Below, piece by piece: positions 7,552 through 16,698 of a stretch of DNA of 59,005 bases. The stretch is from NCBI GenBank assembly GCA_012959785.1, contig DUCM01000022.1:1-59005 (forward strand). The letters run 5' to 3'. Position numbers and translations under genes: made by a program. Positions within the stretch are counted from its first letter, which is position 1. Each line of letters begins with the position of its first letter. The DNA is from Planctomycetota bacterium (GTDB lineage: Bacteria; Planctomycetota; UBA1135; GCA-002686595). The notes under the pieces were generated by a model that was not told the DNA's origin, ran no database searches, and saw nothing but the letters and a program-made list of their open reading frames with translations.

Positions 7552-9423
7552 ATGGGCTACATCGAGCTCACCGTCCTGAACAACAATGTGTCGCCCCTGG
7601 CCATGGGGATCGACCTCGGGACCACCAACTCCCTCGCTGCCGTTTGGAAGGATGGCCGGCCGCTGGTGATCAAGCCCGAGGGCCATTCATCGGGTTCGGT
7701 GCCCTCGGTGATCCTATTGCCAGAGCAGGGCGAGAACACCGTGGGCCATGCAGCGAGGGCCCAAGCCATCGTGGACCCGCGCAACACGATTTTCTCCATC
7801 AAGCGTCTCCTCGGCCGCGGACTGGAGGATGTGCGCGAGGATCTGAAATCCTTGCCCTTCCCGGTCGTGGAAGATGCGGCAGGTGTGTTGCGCATCCAAG
7901 CCCACGGCAAGGAGTACACCCCCGAGGAGCTTTCCGCGATGATCCTGATGCGCGTGCACAGCCTCTGCTGTCGTAGCATGGGCGGTGCCGAAATCCAGAA
8001 GGCCGTCATCACCGTGCCGGCCTACTTCGATGATACGCAACGCCAGGCCACCCGCGACGCCGCGCGCCTCGCCGGCCTCGATGTGCTGCGCATCATCAAC
8101 GAGCCCACCGCCGCCAGTCTGGCCTATGGACTCGACCAGAACGCAGGCGGCAACATCGCTGTCTACGACCTCGGCGGCGGCACCTTCGATATTTCGATCC
8201 TGTCCATCGAGGATGGTGTCTTTCGTGTCCTGGCCACCGGTGGCGACACGCGCCTGGGCGGTGATGACTTCGACCGCACCCTGGTGGACCTCGTGCTGGA
8301 TGAACTCAAGGACAAGCTGCCCCGCGAGGAACTCGAAGATCCCGCCCTGCACCTGGCCGCGCGCCTGGCCGCCGAAAAGTGCAAGTGTGAACTCTCCGAA
8401 CATCCCGAAGCCGAATTGCACCTGACCCTGCCACAAAGCGGCGCGCATCTGCGCCTGCAAGTCACCCGCGAGGAGTTCCAAGAGCGTGTGGCAGCACTCA
8501 TCGAGCGCACCCTGCAAGGCTGCCGCCGCGCGGTCTCCGATGCCGGCCTTGAGCCGAGTGACATCGCCGAGGTGGTCATGGTGGGTGGCTCGACCCGCAT
8601 TCCCGCCGTGCGCGATGCCGTGGCTGCTTTTTTTGGGCGCTTGCCCCACACCGAACTCAACCCCGACGAAGTCGTGGCCCTGGGCGCCGCGGTGCAAGCC
8701 CACATTCTCACCGGCGGCAGCCGCGACCTGCTCTTGATGGATGTCACGCCTCTCGCGCTGGGTCTCGAAACCATGGGCGGCGCCGTGGCCAAGGTCATCG
8801 CGCGCAACTCGACGGTGCCCTGCCAGGCCACCGAGGGTTTTACGACCTACGCCGACAACCAGACCGGACTCGATTTTAACATCGTCCAGGGCGAGCGCGA
8901 ACTGGCCGAGGACTGCCGCAGCCTGGGCAAGTTCAAGCTGACCGGCATTCCGCCCATGCCAGCCGGCATGGCCCGGATAGCGGTGCGCTTTCATGTGGAT
9001 GCCGATGGACTCTTGAAGGTTACCGCCCGCGAAGAATCCACCGGTGTGATGGCCTCGATCGATGTCGAACCCAAGCACGGACTGACCGACAACCAAGTCG
9101 AGACCATGCTCAAGGAGTCCTTGATCTACGCCCGCGAAGATTTCGAGAAGAGCCGCAGCGCGGGCCTCAAGACCGAGATCGGCGGCATGTTGCTGGCCAC
9201 GAAGAAATCCCTGGCTGGCGTGCGCGATCTACTCGACCGCGAAACCTGCCTCGACATTGACGAAGCCATCGAGGCAGCCAACAAGGCCCTTTCAAGCTCC
9301 GACGGCAAGGTCCTGCAAGCAGCCCGTGACGGCCTCGAACAGGCCACCGGACCTCTGGCCGCGCTGTTGATGGACCGCGTGGCGCGCTCCGCCCTGGCGG
9401 GCAAGCGCCTGGACGAGGTCTGA
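7552..9423 (+). CDS. hscA: Fe-S assembly Hsp70 chaperone HscA
   Basis: HscA is the specialised Hsp70 that uses ATP to release clusters from IscU. The 623-residue protein has the full Hsp70 nucleotide-binding domain ([34 protein letters not shown]). It continues through a linker to a substrate-binding domain that includes [14 protein letters not shown]. Its length and lack of the acidic DnaK C-terminal tail match HscA rather than DnaK. ATG at 7552 leaves a 31-nt gap after hscB; a second ATG at 7603 precedes GIDLGTTNS and cannot be excluded. No ferredoxin or iscX gene follows; the next genes are on the opposite strand. Confidence 0.94.
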   Translation: MGYIELTVLNNNVSPLAMGIDLGTTNSLAAVWKDGRPLVIKPEGHSSGSVPSVILLPEQGENTVGHAARAQAIVDPRNTIFSIKRLLGRGLEDVREDLKSLPFPVVEDAAGVLRIQAHGKEYTPEELSAMILMRVHSLCCRSMGGAEIQKAVITVPAYFDDTQRQATRDAARLAGLDVLRIINEPTAASLAYGLDQNAGGNIAVYDLGGGTFDISILSIEDGVFRVLATGGDTRLGGDDFDRTLVDLVLDELKDKLPREELEDPALHLAARLAAEKCKCELSEHPEAELHLTLPQSGAHLRLQVTREEFQERVAALIERTLQGCRRAVSDAGLEPSDIAEVVMVGGSTRIPAVRDAVAAFFGRLPHTELNPDEVVALGAAVQAHILTGGSRDLLLMDVTPLALGLETMGGAVAKVIARNSTVPCQATEGFTTYADNQTGLDFNIVQGERELAEDCRSLGKFKLTGIPPMPAGMARIAVRFHVDADGLLKVTAREESTGVMASIDVEPKHGLTDNQVETMLKESLIYAREDFEKSRSAGLKTEIGGMLLATKKSLAGVRDLLDRETCLDIDEAIEAANKALSSSDGKVLQAARDGLEQATGPLAALLMDRVARSALAGKRLDEV

Positions 9424-9471
9424 GTCTCAGGTGCTCTGCGCTGTGCCAATCAAGCGCCAGGCAAGTGCAAC

Positions 9472-10518
9472 TCAAGCGCCATAGAGCGCGAAGTAGACCG
9501 CAACACCGCTGATCGAAACGAACAGCCACAGGGGATAGGTGCGCCGCGCCATGCGCCTATGGTCGTCCCAGCGCTGCTTGCGAGCCAGCCAGAAAGTTCG
9601 CAGCACCATGGGCAGGTTGATCACCGCGCCGAGGATGTGGCAGAGGAGCAGCACCAGGTAGGCCGTGCGCCAGACCCCCTCACCGCGGAAGCCCACATGA
9701 CCGCCGAGGGACGGCAGGACCTTGAAATGGTAGTGCAAGTAGCTGGCGAGAAAAGCCGCGCTAAAGAGGAAGGCAAGCCCCATGAGCCGGGCGTGCAAGT
9801 GTTTTCTCTTGCGCCGAATCGCAACCAGACCGACCACGAGCAATAATGCGCAAATGCCGTTGAGCATGGCGTTCAGGCGCGGCTGAGCGCTGAGCATGTC
9901 GCGCTTGCCGGCCAAGAATCGCACGCGATCCACGGCCTGGACGGTGCCTTGCTTGTCGGTGCCTTGGTAGTAGCCACGGATCTTGCCGGCGCCATCGACC
10001 GCCACCAAGAAGGAACTGTGGCTCACCAAAAGCCCCGGATCGGCATCGGGGTCGCGTTCGACGGCCAGCTTGAAGCTCTTGCGAATCAGCTCGTAGATTT
10101 TTTCCTCGTCGCCGGTGAGCCACAACCAACTGCCATCCTCCGTGCCCTCAAAGTGTGAGGCGTAGTCGTTCAGTACTCGCACCGTGTCGTGCTCGGGGTC
10201 CACGGTGATGGCCACTACGGGAGCGCCGGCGTCGCCCAGGAGTTTGTGGGCGCGACTCATCTCCCCCACCAACTGCGGGCAGATGGTGGCGCAGCGGGTG
10301 AAGATGAATCCCACCAGCCAGGGCTTGCCTGCGAGGTCTTCCCTGGTGACGCGGCCGCCGTTCGCGGATTCCAAGTCAAAGGTCGCGATCTCACCGAACT
10401 CCGCAGGCGAGGTGGTGCCCGCGGCGAGTTCAAAGCTCGGGCCGCCGCCCTCTTGCAAGGTGCAAGCAGAAAGCCCCGCCAGGGCCAGGGCCAGGCAGCC
10501 TGCTCGCCCCAGGGTCAT
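9472..10518 (-). CDS. SCO1/SenC copper chaperone fused to DUF420 membrane domain
   Basis: The 348-residue lipoprotein (lipobox LSAC, Cys19) has a thioredoxin-fold SCO domain with copper ligands Cys76 and Cys80 (TRCATICP) and His167 (LVSHSSF). SCO proteins load the CuA site of cytochrome c oxidase. From about residue 215 the protein continues into four transmembrane helices with conserved His residues, matching DUF420/YozB, which is found near ctaB in Bacillus and deeply linked to oxidase assembly. The ATG at 10518 overlaps the upstream ctaB stop (ATGA). Fusion of the two modules in one chain suggests direct cooperation at the membrane surface. Confidence 0.88.
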   Translation of the reverse strand: MTLGRAGCLALALAGLSACTLQEGGGPSFELAAGTTSPAEFGEIATFDLESANGGRVTREDLAGKPWLVGFIFTRCATICPQLVGEMSRAHKLLGDAGAPVVAITVDPEHDTVRVLNDYASHFEGTEDGSWLWLTGDEEKIYELIRKSFKLAVERDPDADPGLLVSHSSFLVAVDGAGKIRGYYQGTDKQGTVQAVDRVRFLAGKRDMLSAQPRLNAMLNGICALLLVVGLVAIRRKRKHLHARLMGLAFLFSAAFLASYLHYHFKVLPSLGGHVGFRGEGVWRTAYLVLLLCHILGAVINLPMVLRTFWLARKQRWDDHRRMARRTYPLWLFVSISGVAVYFALYGA

Positions 10519-11444
10519 GCGCCCAGGCCGCCGGAGATCCATTGATCGATGAAGATGACCGCGAAGAGGACGGGCAGATAGATCAAGGAAACGACGAACA
10601 GGGCCCGCGCTCGGCATTGATTCTGAACCAGGGTGAAGCGCAGGGAGTAGGCGCTATACATCAACCCCGCCGCCAGGGCTCCCACGCCATAGGCTGCGCC
10701 GGCGTCGCCCCAAACGCTGGGCAAGAGTGAAATCGGCAGCAGCACGAGGCTGTAAGCAAAGGCCTGAATGCCCGCCGCCCGCTCACCGCCCTCGAGCACC
10801 GGCACCATGATCATTCCCGCGCGGCGATAGTCCTCGCGGTAGATCCAGGCGATGGCCATGAAGTGCGGAAACTGCCAGGCGAAGACGATGGCAAAGAGCG
10901 AGACAGCCCAACCGTTGATGCCGCCCGCCAAGGCGGCATAGCCAATAGCCACGGGCATGGCTCCGGGCAGGGCCCCTACCAAGGTGTTCAGGGAACTGAC
11001 ACGCTTGAGCGGCGTGTAGATCGCGACATAACAGAAGAGCGATCCGAGGGCCATGAAGGCCGAGAGCAGGTTGAAGTGCAAGGCCAAACCAAAACTGGCT
11101 GCCGCCCCGAGTACACCGGCCACCAAAATCGCATTGCGCACGCTGATGCGACCGGTGAGCAAGGGGCGACCTGCGGTGCGTTTCATGCGCCGGTCGGATT
11201 CGCGTTCAAGAACCTGGTTGAGGGCGCCACCGCTGGCCGCCGAACAACTGATCCAGAAGGCGGCTTCCAGGGCGCGCGGCAATTCGGACCACGCACCCGC
11301 GCCGAGGATGGCACCCACCAGGGCGCCCAGGGTCACGAGGGAAGCCAGGCGTAGTTTCATCAACTCGGCCCAGTCCCCGCAGCATTGCAGCACCGCGGCG
11401 CCAAGCGAGAGGGCGGTCTTGGCGCTTGAGGCGTCGCGTCTCAC
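10515..11444 (-). CDS. ctaB: Haem O synthase (protoheme IX farnesyltransferase) CtaB
   Basis: CtaB adds a farnesyl group to haem b to make haem O. The 309-residue UbiA-family membrane protein has the first Asp-rich-like motif region N-x-x-x-E-x-x-x-D-R-x-M-x-R-T-x-x-R-P, the second polar loop near YTPLKR, and about nine transmembrane helices. It starts with GTG overlapping the stop of ctaA by 4 bp. It lies between ctaA and the SCO-DUF420 gene, as expected for oxidase maturation. Confidence 0.95.
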   Translation of the reverse strand: MRRDASSAKTALSLGAAVLQCCGDWAELMKLRLASLVTLGALVGAILGAGAWSELPRALEAAFWISCSAASGGALNQVLERESDRRMKRTAGRPLLTGRISVRNAILVAGVLGAAASFGLALHFNLLSAFMALGSLFCYVAIYTPLKRVSSLNTLVGALPGAMPVAIGYAALAGGINGWAVSLFAIVFAWQFPHFMAIAWIYREDYRRAGMIMVPVLEGGERAAGIQAFAYSLVLLPISLLPSVWGDAGAAYGVGALAAGLMYSAYSLRFTLVQNQCRARALFVVSLIYLPVLFAVIFIDQWISGGLGA

Positions 11445-12424
11445 GCAGCACCTCCGGGGTTTGCTTGCAAGAGTGCGCCCTCTTCAGCGGGAGCCACGCG
11501 GCCGCTGACCTGGGCCCACATGGTGGTCGACACGAGTTGCGCCAGGAGCAGCGCACCAAAGAGCACATGCAAGGTGGGCAGAATCGACTGGTGGATTTCA
11601 GGCACGGCGCTGCCAACCACCAGGAAGACGATCCAGAACGAACCCGACCCGAGGAGCAACTGACTGCCCAAGAGGATGTTCAGGCGCAAGGCAATGGCCT
11701 CTTGCATGCCGCGGCCCGCTGGGTTCTGGTCGTCGTGGCGGGCGCTCGCTTTGAGCTTCTTCGCCAGGAAAAAACAGAGCACCGTCGAGACGAGCACGAG
11801 GGCGATGTGGACGGCCAAGGCCGTGTTCGACACGGCGTGGCGCAACCAAGCGCCGGCGAAGATGGTGCCGTATACCACGCACAGGGCTGTCAGGGCGCTG
11901 CGTTTCAATTCCGTGGCTTGGGGCCAGGGCTTGTGCGCGCCCACGGGCCAGCGCGGCGAGAGGTAGACGACGCTCGCGGCCAGAACACAGAAGACCAGTT
12001 GCGCCAAGGCGCCGTGCAAAAAGGCCAGGGAAGGGCTGTTTTCGAGGACGCGCAAGCCACCCAGGGCGCCCTGGGCGCAGACCGCGAGGAGCGCAGCGCC
12101 GGTCAGGATGCGCGCTCGACGACGGGGGTCGGCGAGGAGCGTGGCCACGAAGGTAGCGATGGCCAGAAGCCCCACCAGAGCGCCAAACAAACGGTGGGTG
12201 TGTTCGGCGAAGGTGCCGTCGTCGCGAAACCACTTCTCCACGGGATAGAACAGAAGGAAGTGGTCACCGCGACCTGGCTCGAGCACGAGCCAGCCGTCGA
12301 TGGCCATGCCGGCCTCGATACCGGTCACCGTGCCGCCAAAGAGCAACAAGGGCACCGCCGCGAGGAGGGTCGCCAGTGCTAGTCGCCGGGGCCAGCGCGG
12401 ATGAGTGCTAAGAGCTGTAGTCAC
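11441..12424 (-). CDS. ctaA: Haem A synthase CtaA (COX15 family)
   Basis: CtaA oxidises the C8 methyl of haem O to a formyl group, giving haem A. The 327-residue membrane protein has eight hydrophobic segments. The conserved EHTHR motif (His75 and His77) and the later FLHGALAQ and AHI/ALV histidines are candidate haem ligands. GTG at 12424 is the only suitable start before the first helix. It follows the cytochrome c gene by 39 nt and is coupled to ctaB. With ctaB and the SCO protein it implies an aa3-type oxidase encoded elsewhere. Confidence 0.92.
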   Translation of the reverse strand: MTTALSTHPRWPRRLALATLLAAVPLLLFGGTVTGIEAGMAIDGWLVLEPGRGDHFLLFYPVEKWFRDDGTFAEHTHRLFGALVGLLAIATFVATLLADPRRRARILTGAALLAVCAQGALGGLRVLENSPSLAFLHGALAQLVFCVLAASVVYLSPRWPVGAHKPWPQATELKRSALTALCVVYGTIFAGAWLRHAVSNTALAVHIALVLVSTVLCFFLAKKLKASARHDDQNPAGRGMQEAIALRLNILLGSQLLLGSGSFWIVFLVVGSAVPEIHQSILPTLHVLFGALLLAQLVSTTMWAQVSGRVAPAEEGALLQANPGGAA

Positions 12425-12463
12425 AAGACAGGCAGGGGATGAATCGCGAAAGGAAGAGGTGAG

Positions 12464-13555
12464 TCAGTGCCCGCCCGTGGCCAGGTCGGGCAGGGTCTCG
12501 TAGGCCTCGGGATGGGCCAGAGAATGCACGAAGTGCGCCAAGGCCCACAGGTCCTCGTCGAGGAGCAGCGCTTCGCCGCTCGCCTTGAAAGCACCCGCGA
12601 GACCCGGCATGGGGGTCCCATTGATGCCAACCAGAATACGCCGATAGATGTCGATCGGTGCCTCTCCATGGAAAAAGGGACCGCTCTTCAGGTTGCGTGC
12701 CTCCACCTGGTGGCCCCACACATCCTCGAAGGCGGGTACGAGCTTGGTGGATCCGTGACTCGCGGGGCGCAGGGCCGCGGGACCGTCGCCCAGGCCCTCG
12801 GCGCCGTGGCAAATGGCGCAGTTGGCGCCTTCCTCGGCGAGGTAGAGCTGGCGGCCGCGCACCAGGGAAGCGGCCGTGGCAGGGGGAATCGGGCCGGCGA
12901 AGCCGATGCGCTCGCGGTCGGGGTCGAGCCAGTTCTCGCGCACCCACTCGGCGGCCTGTGCGGCCAGCTCCCCCGTCACCTCGCCCGTGTCTTCGTACTC
13001 CGCCACGAGGTAGCTCTCTGCCTCGCCGCGCATGGCCAGAAGGCGCACGAAGTCAGCCAGGCCAGCTATTTGCGACTTGGTAAGTCGGACGCCAAAACTG
13101 GGCATGGCCGTGCCTGCGATGCCCTGGGAGATAGTGCGCTCAAGGTCCTCTTGCTCGGGTCGAGCCCCATGAGCCAGGGGAGTGTATTTGAAATATCCTA
13201 GTCTAAAGTCCCGCGGCACGGGTTTGAGGGAGAAGCCCGTGTGGCCGTCGCCGCCGCCCTCATTGCCGTGGCAGTGGAGGCATTCGCGGCGGTAGAGCTT
13301 GGCGCTGAGTTCCCCAGGCGGCGAGCCTGCCTGGGCGAAGGGGGTCTTGAGCTTGGGGGCTGTGGAGCTGCCATACAGACCCTCGAGCTCGGCCAAGAGG
13401 GCCGCGAGGGCAGCGGAATCGCCCTGGAGAGCTTCTCTGCTGGCCTCGCCGAGGGCGTAGTCCCGGGGTCCCGCTCCAAAGTCGAGGCCGCAGCCAGCCA
13501 AGAGACTGGAGCCAAGTATGAGGAGCGGCAGCACGAGCTGGGAGGTAGCGGTCAT
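12464..13555 (-). CDS. Di-haem cytochrome c lipoprotein
   Basis: The 363-residue protein has a lipoprotein signal (lipobox LAGC, Cys22) and two class I cytochrome c domains. Haem motifs are CLHCH (Cys92, Cys95, His96) and CAICH (Cys246, Cys249, His250); probable axial methionines are Met151 (GTAMPSF) and Met316 (GTPMPGL). It should carry electrons at the membrane surface, possibly to the oxidase whose haem A is made by the genes downstream. I chose ATG at 13555 because the hydrophobic lipoprotein signal begins there; ATG 13615 would add a non-signal N terminus. First gene of the oxidase-maturation operon. Confidence 0.9.
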   Translation of the reverse strand: MTATSQLVLPLLILGSSLLAGCGLDFGAGPRDYALGEASREALQGDSAALAALLAELEGLYGSSTAPKLKTPFAQAGSPPGELSAKLYRRECLHCHGNEGGGDGHTGFSLKPVPRDFRLGYFKYTPLAHGARPEQEDLERTISQGIAGTAMPSFGVRLTKSQIAGLADFVRLLAMRGEAESYLVAEYEDTGEVTGELAAQAAEWVRENWLDPDRERIGFAGPIPPATAASLVRGRQLYLAEEGANCAICHGAEGLGDGPAALRPASHGSTKLVPAFEDVWGHQVEARNLKSGPFFHGEAPIDIYRRILVGINGTPMPGLAGAFKASGEALLLDEDLWALAHFVHSLAHPEAYETLPDLATGGH

Positions 13556-13741
13556 CAGGAAGAGACGGGTCAAGAAAGGCCCGAGAGAGCGCCGAGCGCC
13601 TTCATGAGGGGTCATTGGGGGCCACGCACTCGGAGTGGGGCCCTCAAACTGGAGGGCAGAGAAGTTTGACCGACTCCGCGCTGGAGTCAAGGGAACAGCC
13701 CTTCCAAGCCCCCATCCCCCTGGACGCGCTACCGCAGCTGA

Positions 13742-13836
13742 AGGTTAGCTGAATCGTACCAGGTACTCTGCCGCTGATGAGGCGTACCAGGTACGCCTCA
13801 TCAGCGGCAGAGTACCTGGTACGATTCAGCTAACCT
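13742..13836. repeat. Perfect 95-bp palindrome with three 11-bp sub-palindromes
   Basis: Arms 13742-13788 and 13790-13836 (47 bp each) are exact reverse complements around a single base at 13789. Inside lie three copies of GTACC-W-GGTAC centred at 13761, 13789 and 13817, exactly 28 bp apart. The last 11 bp of the KamA-like coding region are in the right arm. No T-run flanks it on either strand. It may be a regulatory cruciform, a three-site operator, a mobile-hairpin scar or a fold-back assembly artefact. Confidence 0.95.
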
Positions 13837-15256
13837 CGGCCGCGGCCCGTGCGTTGGGCAGGCGCATGTAGTCAAACAGCCCCGCCTCGTCGTAGATGAT
13901 GCGATCGGCGTAGCCGTCGAACCAGATCGCATCAGGGTTGCGGGCCACGATGCAGACTTGGCCTCGCTCGGGGGCGTCGGCGGCGCTGCGGATCAGCTTG
14001 AAGATGACCACGCCGTGCTCGGTTCCGGGGACACCCGCCAGGGGCTCGTTGGTCACGGCCACAACCTCGGTCTTGCCCTTGTAGTGGGTGATCGAGAGGC
14101 GCGCGTGGGACTCCACACCGGAGAGGCCCTTTTGGGAATCGTTCAGAATCTGCCAGGCGGTCTCGATGGGCACATTGAAGGCCTTGTGGGCCACGATGTC
14201 GCGGCCGCAGAAGAAGTAGTGGTTGTTGGCTCCCACCCGCTTGAGGGCGCGCTGCATCACGCGCAAGGCATCGGCAGAGTCGTTGATGCCCTTGATGATC
14301 GGTGATTGGTTCTCGACGCTGAGCCAGCCGCGACTAACCAGCCCGTCCATGGCGGCTCCTGCCTTCGGCATCCACTTCAAAGCACCGGAGCCCTCCTCGA
14401 TGTAGTGGCCCTGGTCGTCCTTGGCGAGGAACTCGTCGGGGTGGTTGAAGTGCACCATGAAGCGCATGCTTACATGCGGATAGGTCTCGTGAAAGCTGTC
14501 GAGCATGGCCAAAAAAGTCGCATCGATGCGCTCGGGGAAGAAGGCCAGTTCCTTGGTGCCGATGCGGATCGCCTCAACGCCGGCCTCGGCAAGAGCCCCC
14601 AGCCAGGCCGCCAGCTTTAGGTTGGAGAGCACCATGGGATCGCCGCCCGAAAGCAAGATCTCGCGCAACTTCTCGCGACCCGTCTCCGGGTGGCGGCCGC
14701 CGTTGGATGCCACCAGAGCGTTATGGGTGCGGATGTAGTGGGTGACCTCGGAGATCTGGGCCAAGCCCTTCCTGGCGACAGTGCCATCCTGGCGCTCGAC
14801 ATCCCTACCGCTGATCAACTCCTCGCGATAGCAGAAGCGGCAGTGGGCAGAGCAGGTCGAGATGACATACATCAGCCCCATCTCATATTTGTGCAAGAGC
14901 CCCTCCAGGGGGCTGTAGTCCATCTGGTGGCCGGGGTCCTCGGAACCTTCGAGGTTCTCGGTCTCATCGGCGCTGGCCTTCACGAGGCGCTGGATGGCAG
15001 TACTCCCTTGGGCCAGCTCGAAGTAGTGCCGGGTCATCTTGACCGGCATGCGCTGCTCCACATCCCGACGGGTCCCCTTGAGGGCGCTCAACTCCTCGAG
15101 TTCCTCCTTCGAATAGAAACCCAGGATGTCCGCCGGAGCGTTCTCGTCCTGGAAAGGGCTCAGGCCATTGACGGTCTGACGGTCGTAGCGGAGATTCTCC
15201 ACGCCATCGAGGAAAGTCTGCTCGCGGGCTGTAGGGGTGTGCTTGGGGGCAGTCAT
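13826..15256 (-). CDS. KamA-family radical SAM protein (aminomutase-like)
   Basis: The 476-residue protein has the radical SAM cluster motif CSAHCRFC (Cys135, Cys139, Cys142) and the KamA-typical LSGGDPMVLSN segment, IRIGTK, and MVHFNHPDE. Lysine 2,3-aminomutases use PLP plus SAM to shift an amino group. However, the DAPGGGGK-type motif with the PLP lysine, expected in the C-terminal third, is not visible; the region reads LSITHYKGKTEVV instead. It may be a different mutase or use another lysine. Residues 1-80 and the C-terminal 60 residues extend beyond the catalytic core. It is divergent from the RpiR-type regulator. Confidence 0.82.
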   Translation of the reverse strand: MTAPKHTPTAREQTFLDGVENLRYDRQTVNGLSPFQDENAPADILGFYSKEELEELSALKGTRRDVEQRMPVKMTRHYFELAQGSTAIQRLVKASADETENLEGSEDPGHQMDYSPLEGLLHKYEMGLMYVISTCSAHCRFCYREELISGRDVERQDGTVARKGLAQISEVTHYIRTHNALVASNGGRHPETGREKLREILLSGGDPMVLSNLKLAAWLGALAEAGVEAIRIGTKELAFFPERIDATFLAMLDSFHETYPHVSMRFMVHFNHPDEFLAKDDQGHYIEEGSGALKWMPKAGAAMDGLVSRGWLSVENQSPIIKGINDSADALRVMQRALKRVGANNHYFFCGRDIVAHKAFNVPIETAWQILNDSQKGLSGVESHARLSITHYKGKTEVVAVTNEPLAGVPGTEHGVVIFKLIRSAADAPERGQVCIVARNPDAIWFDGYADRIIYDEAGLFDYMRLPNARAAAEVS

Positions 15257-15376
15257 CTGGAAGGCCGTGAGGAAAGGGGGGTCTCGCGGAGGAGGCTACC
15301 GGAGGTCTAGTTCTAATGTAACCAGGTGGACAATTTCACGCCCATACCGTACCTTCTTGAACAAGAGTCCGCCACC

Positions 15377-16198
15377 ATGCTCGTCTCCGATCTCATAGCA
15401 GCCGCCAGCGAGCGCCTGACCCCCACCGACCGCCGCATCGCCGAAGCCGTGCTGGAGGAACCCACCCTCCTGGCCTTTGGAACGGTTTCTGATCTGGCCG
15501 GGCTGGTGGGCACAAGTCGGCCCTCCATCGTCCGCTTCGCCACAAAACTGGGTTTTGGAGGCTATTCCGACCTCCAGGACCGGGTCCGGCAGGGGCTTTC
15601 GAAGCAACTCTCCCGGCCTAGCCAACGGGTGCGCCAGCAGGACGAAGCTCTGGCCCCTTCCCGGGCGGCCCTCGAAAGCGCCCTCGGCCGGGCCTTCGAC
15701 ACCCTCGACGATGGGCGCCTCAAAACCCTGGCGGCCCCCATATGCGACGCAAAGCATGTCTGGATCCTCTCCGGCGAGACCTCCCGAGCCGGGGCCTACG
15801 CCTTCCTCAGCGGGATGAAGATGATCCGCGCCGGTGTGCACCTCGTGGAGGAGCACACCAGCGCCGGAGACCTCAGCAGCGCCGCGCCAGGGGATGTGGC
15901 CGTGGTCTTCGACTTCACCCGCTACCGCCGGCACGCCATCGAAACCGCCCGCCTGCTCGCCAGCCGAGGCGTGGCCATCGTGGCCGTCACCGACGGCCCG
16001 CTCTCCCCCTTGACCTCTCTCACCGACCACTGGTGCGAGTTGGAAGTGCCCGCCATCGGCCCCTTCGACAGCTCGGTGCCCGCTGTGATCGTGGCCGAAC
16101 TGCTGGTGGCCCACATCACAACCCAACTGCGCGACGAGGCCCGCGAGAACATCGACCGCACCGAGGCCCTCTGGGAAATCTCGGGGACTTTTCTCTAA
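15377..16198 (+). CDS. RpiR-family transcriptional regulator (HTH + SIS)
   Basis: The 273-residue protein has an N-terminal HTH_6 domain (LTPTDRRIAEAVLE then GTSRPSIVRFATKLGFGGYSDLQ) and a C-terminal SIS sugar-phosphate-binding domain (about residues 120-250). RpiR proteins sense phosphosugars and control sugar catabolism genes. ATG at 15377 removes a 17-residue extension that lacks family similarity. It is divergent from the KamA-like gene across 120 bp and not next to sugar genes, so the target is unknown. A weak terminator-like hairpin lies 260 bp downstream. Confidence 0.9.
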   Translation: MLVSDLIAAASERLTPTDRRIAEAVLEEPTLLAFGTVSDLAGLVGTSRPSIVRFATKLGFGGYSDLQDRVRQGLSKQLSRPSQRVRQQDEALAPSRAALESALGRAFDTLDDGRLKTLAAPICDAKHVWILSGETSRAGAYAFLSGMKMIRAGVHLVEEHTSAGDLSSAAPGDVAVVFDFTRYRRHAIETARLLASRGVAIVAVTDGPLSPLTSLTDHWCELEVPAIGPFDSSVPAVIVAELLVAHITTQLRDEARENIDRTEALWEISGTFL

Positions 16199-16698
16199 CA
16201 GACTGCCGGATTCATGCGGCTCCGCGAGGTGCAGCTCCTCGACTGCTCCAAGAGCCTGCGGATAAGGGATCCCAGGCGCTCGCCCCCAGCCCTCTCCCCC
16301 TCCGGAGCGCGTTCTTGGGCTGCCCCCTCCGACTTCAGCTCCGGATGCGAATCAAGCATCTTTGCTTCCGTTACTCAAACACCCTGGTTGGCTTCGACGA
16401 CCGCGCCCTAGCGCAATTCTTCCGCGACAAACCATTCGCAACAAACCCATTCGCAAGAAAGAAGTGCGTCCTTCCGCGAGCACTTTTTTTGCGTGAACGA
16501 ACTGCCGCATCTGCTATGCGTGGTGTCCTGGCAAGACTCCCTACCCGGCGCCGCCCGCGAACCCAAACCGTGCCCCTCTCCAGCGCCACGCCCTCTTCCG
16601 CTCCTATTCCCAGTGGCCCGGGCTGCTTGTGGGCTTGGGCCTGATTTGGGTGTCGCCAAAATGTGCGGCTGACAAGGGCGAGTGGGTACCATGGCGCC
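16199..16698. other. 500-bp intergenic region without a supported gene
   Basis: Open frames here lack start context and typical codon use. The region holds an imperfect 15-bp tandem repeat (CAAAC-CATTCGCAA, about 16424-16457), a terminator-like hairpin at 16462-16490 and the upstream region of the M1-M28 peptidase gene. Nothing else was recognised. Confidence 0.6.
16462..16490 (+). terminator. Probable intrinsic terminator
   Basis: AAGTGC (16462-16467) pairs with GCACTT (16480-16485) around a 12-nt loop, directly followed by T residues to 16490. The stem is short, but the T-run is immediate. It would end transcripts from the RpiR-type gene or from the intergenic region. Confidence 0.5.

Noticed and set aside
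7714..9096. 460-residue open frame antisense to hscA
   Set aside because: High GC makes long antisense frames; hscA is clearly the real gene and the antisense product has no domain.
7552..9423. Assignment as DnaK
   Set aside because: Operon position after hscB, length and missing acidic C-terminal tail favour HscA.
13742..13836. Ordinary rho-independent terminator for the KamA-like gene
   Set aside because: Stem is far too long and no T-run follows on either strand.
15742..16644. 300-residue + frame overlapping the RpiR-type gene and the region after it
   Set aside because: Arg/Pro-rich frame-shadow composition; the SIS domain of the RpiR frame is real.
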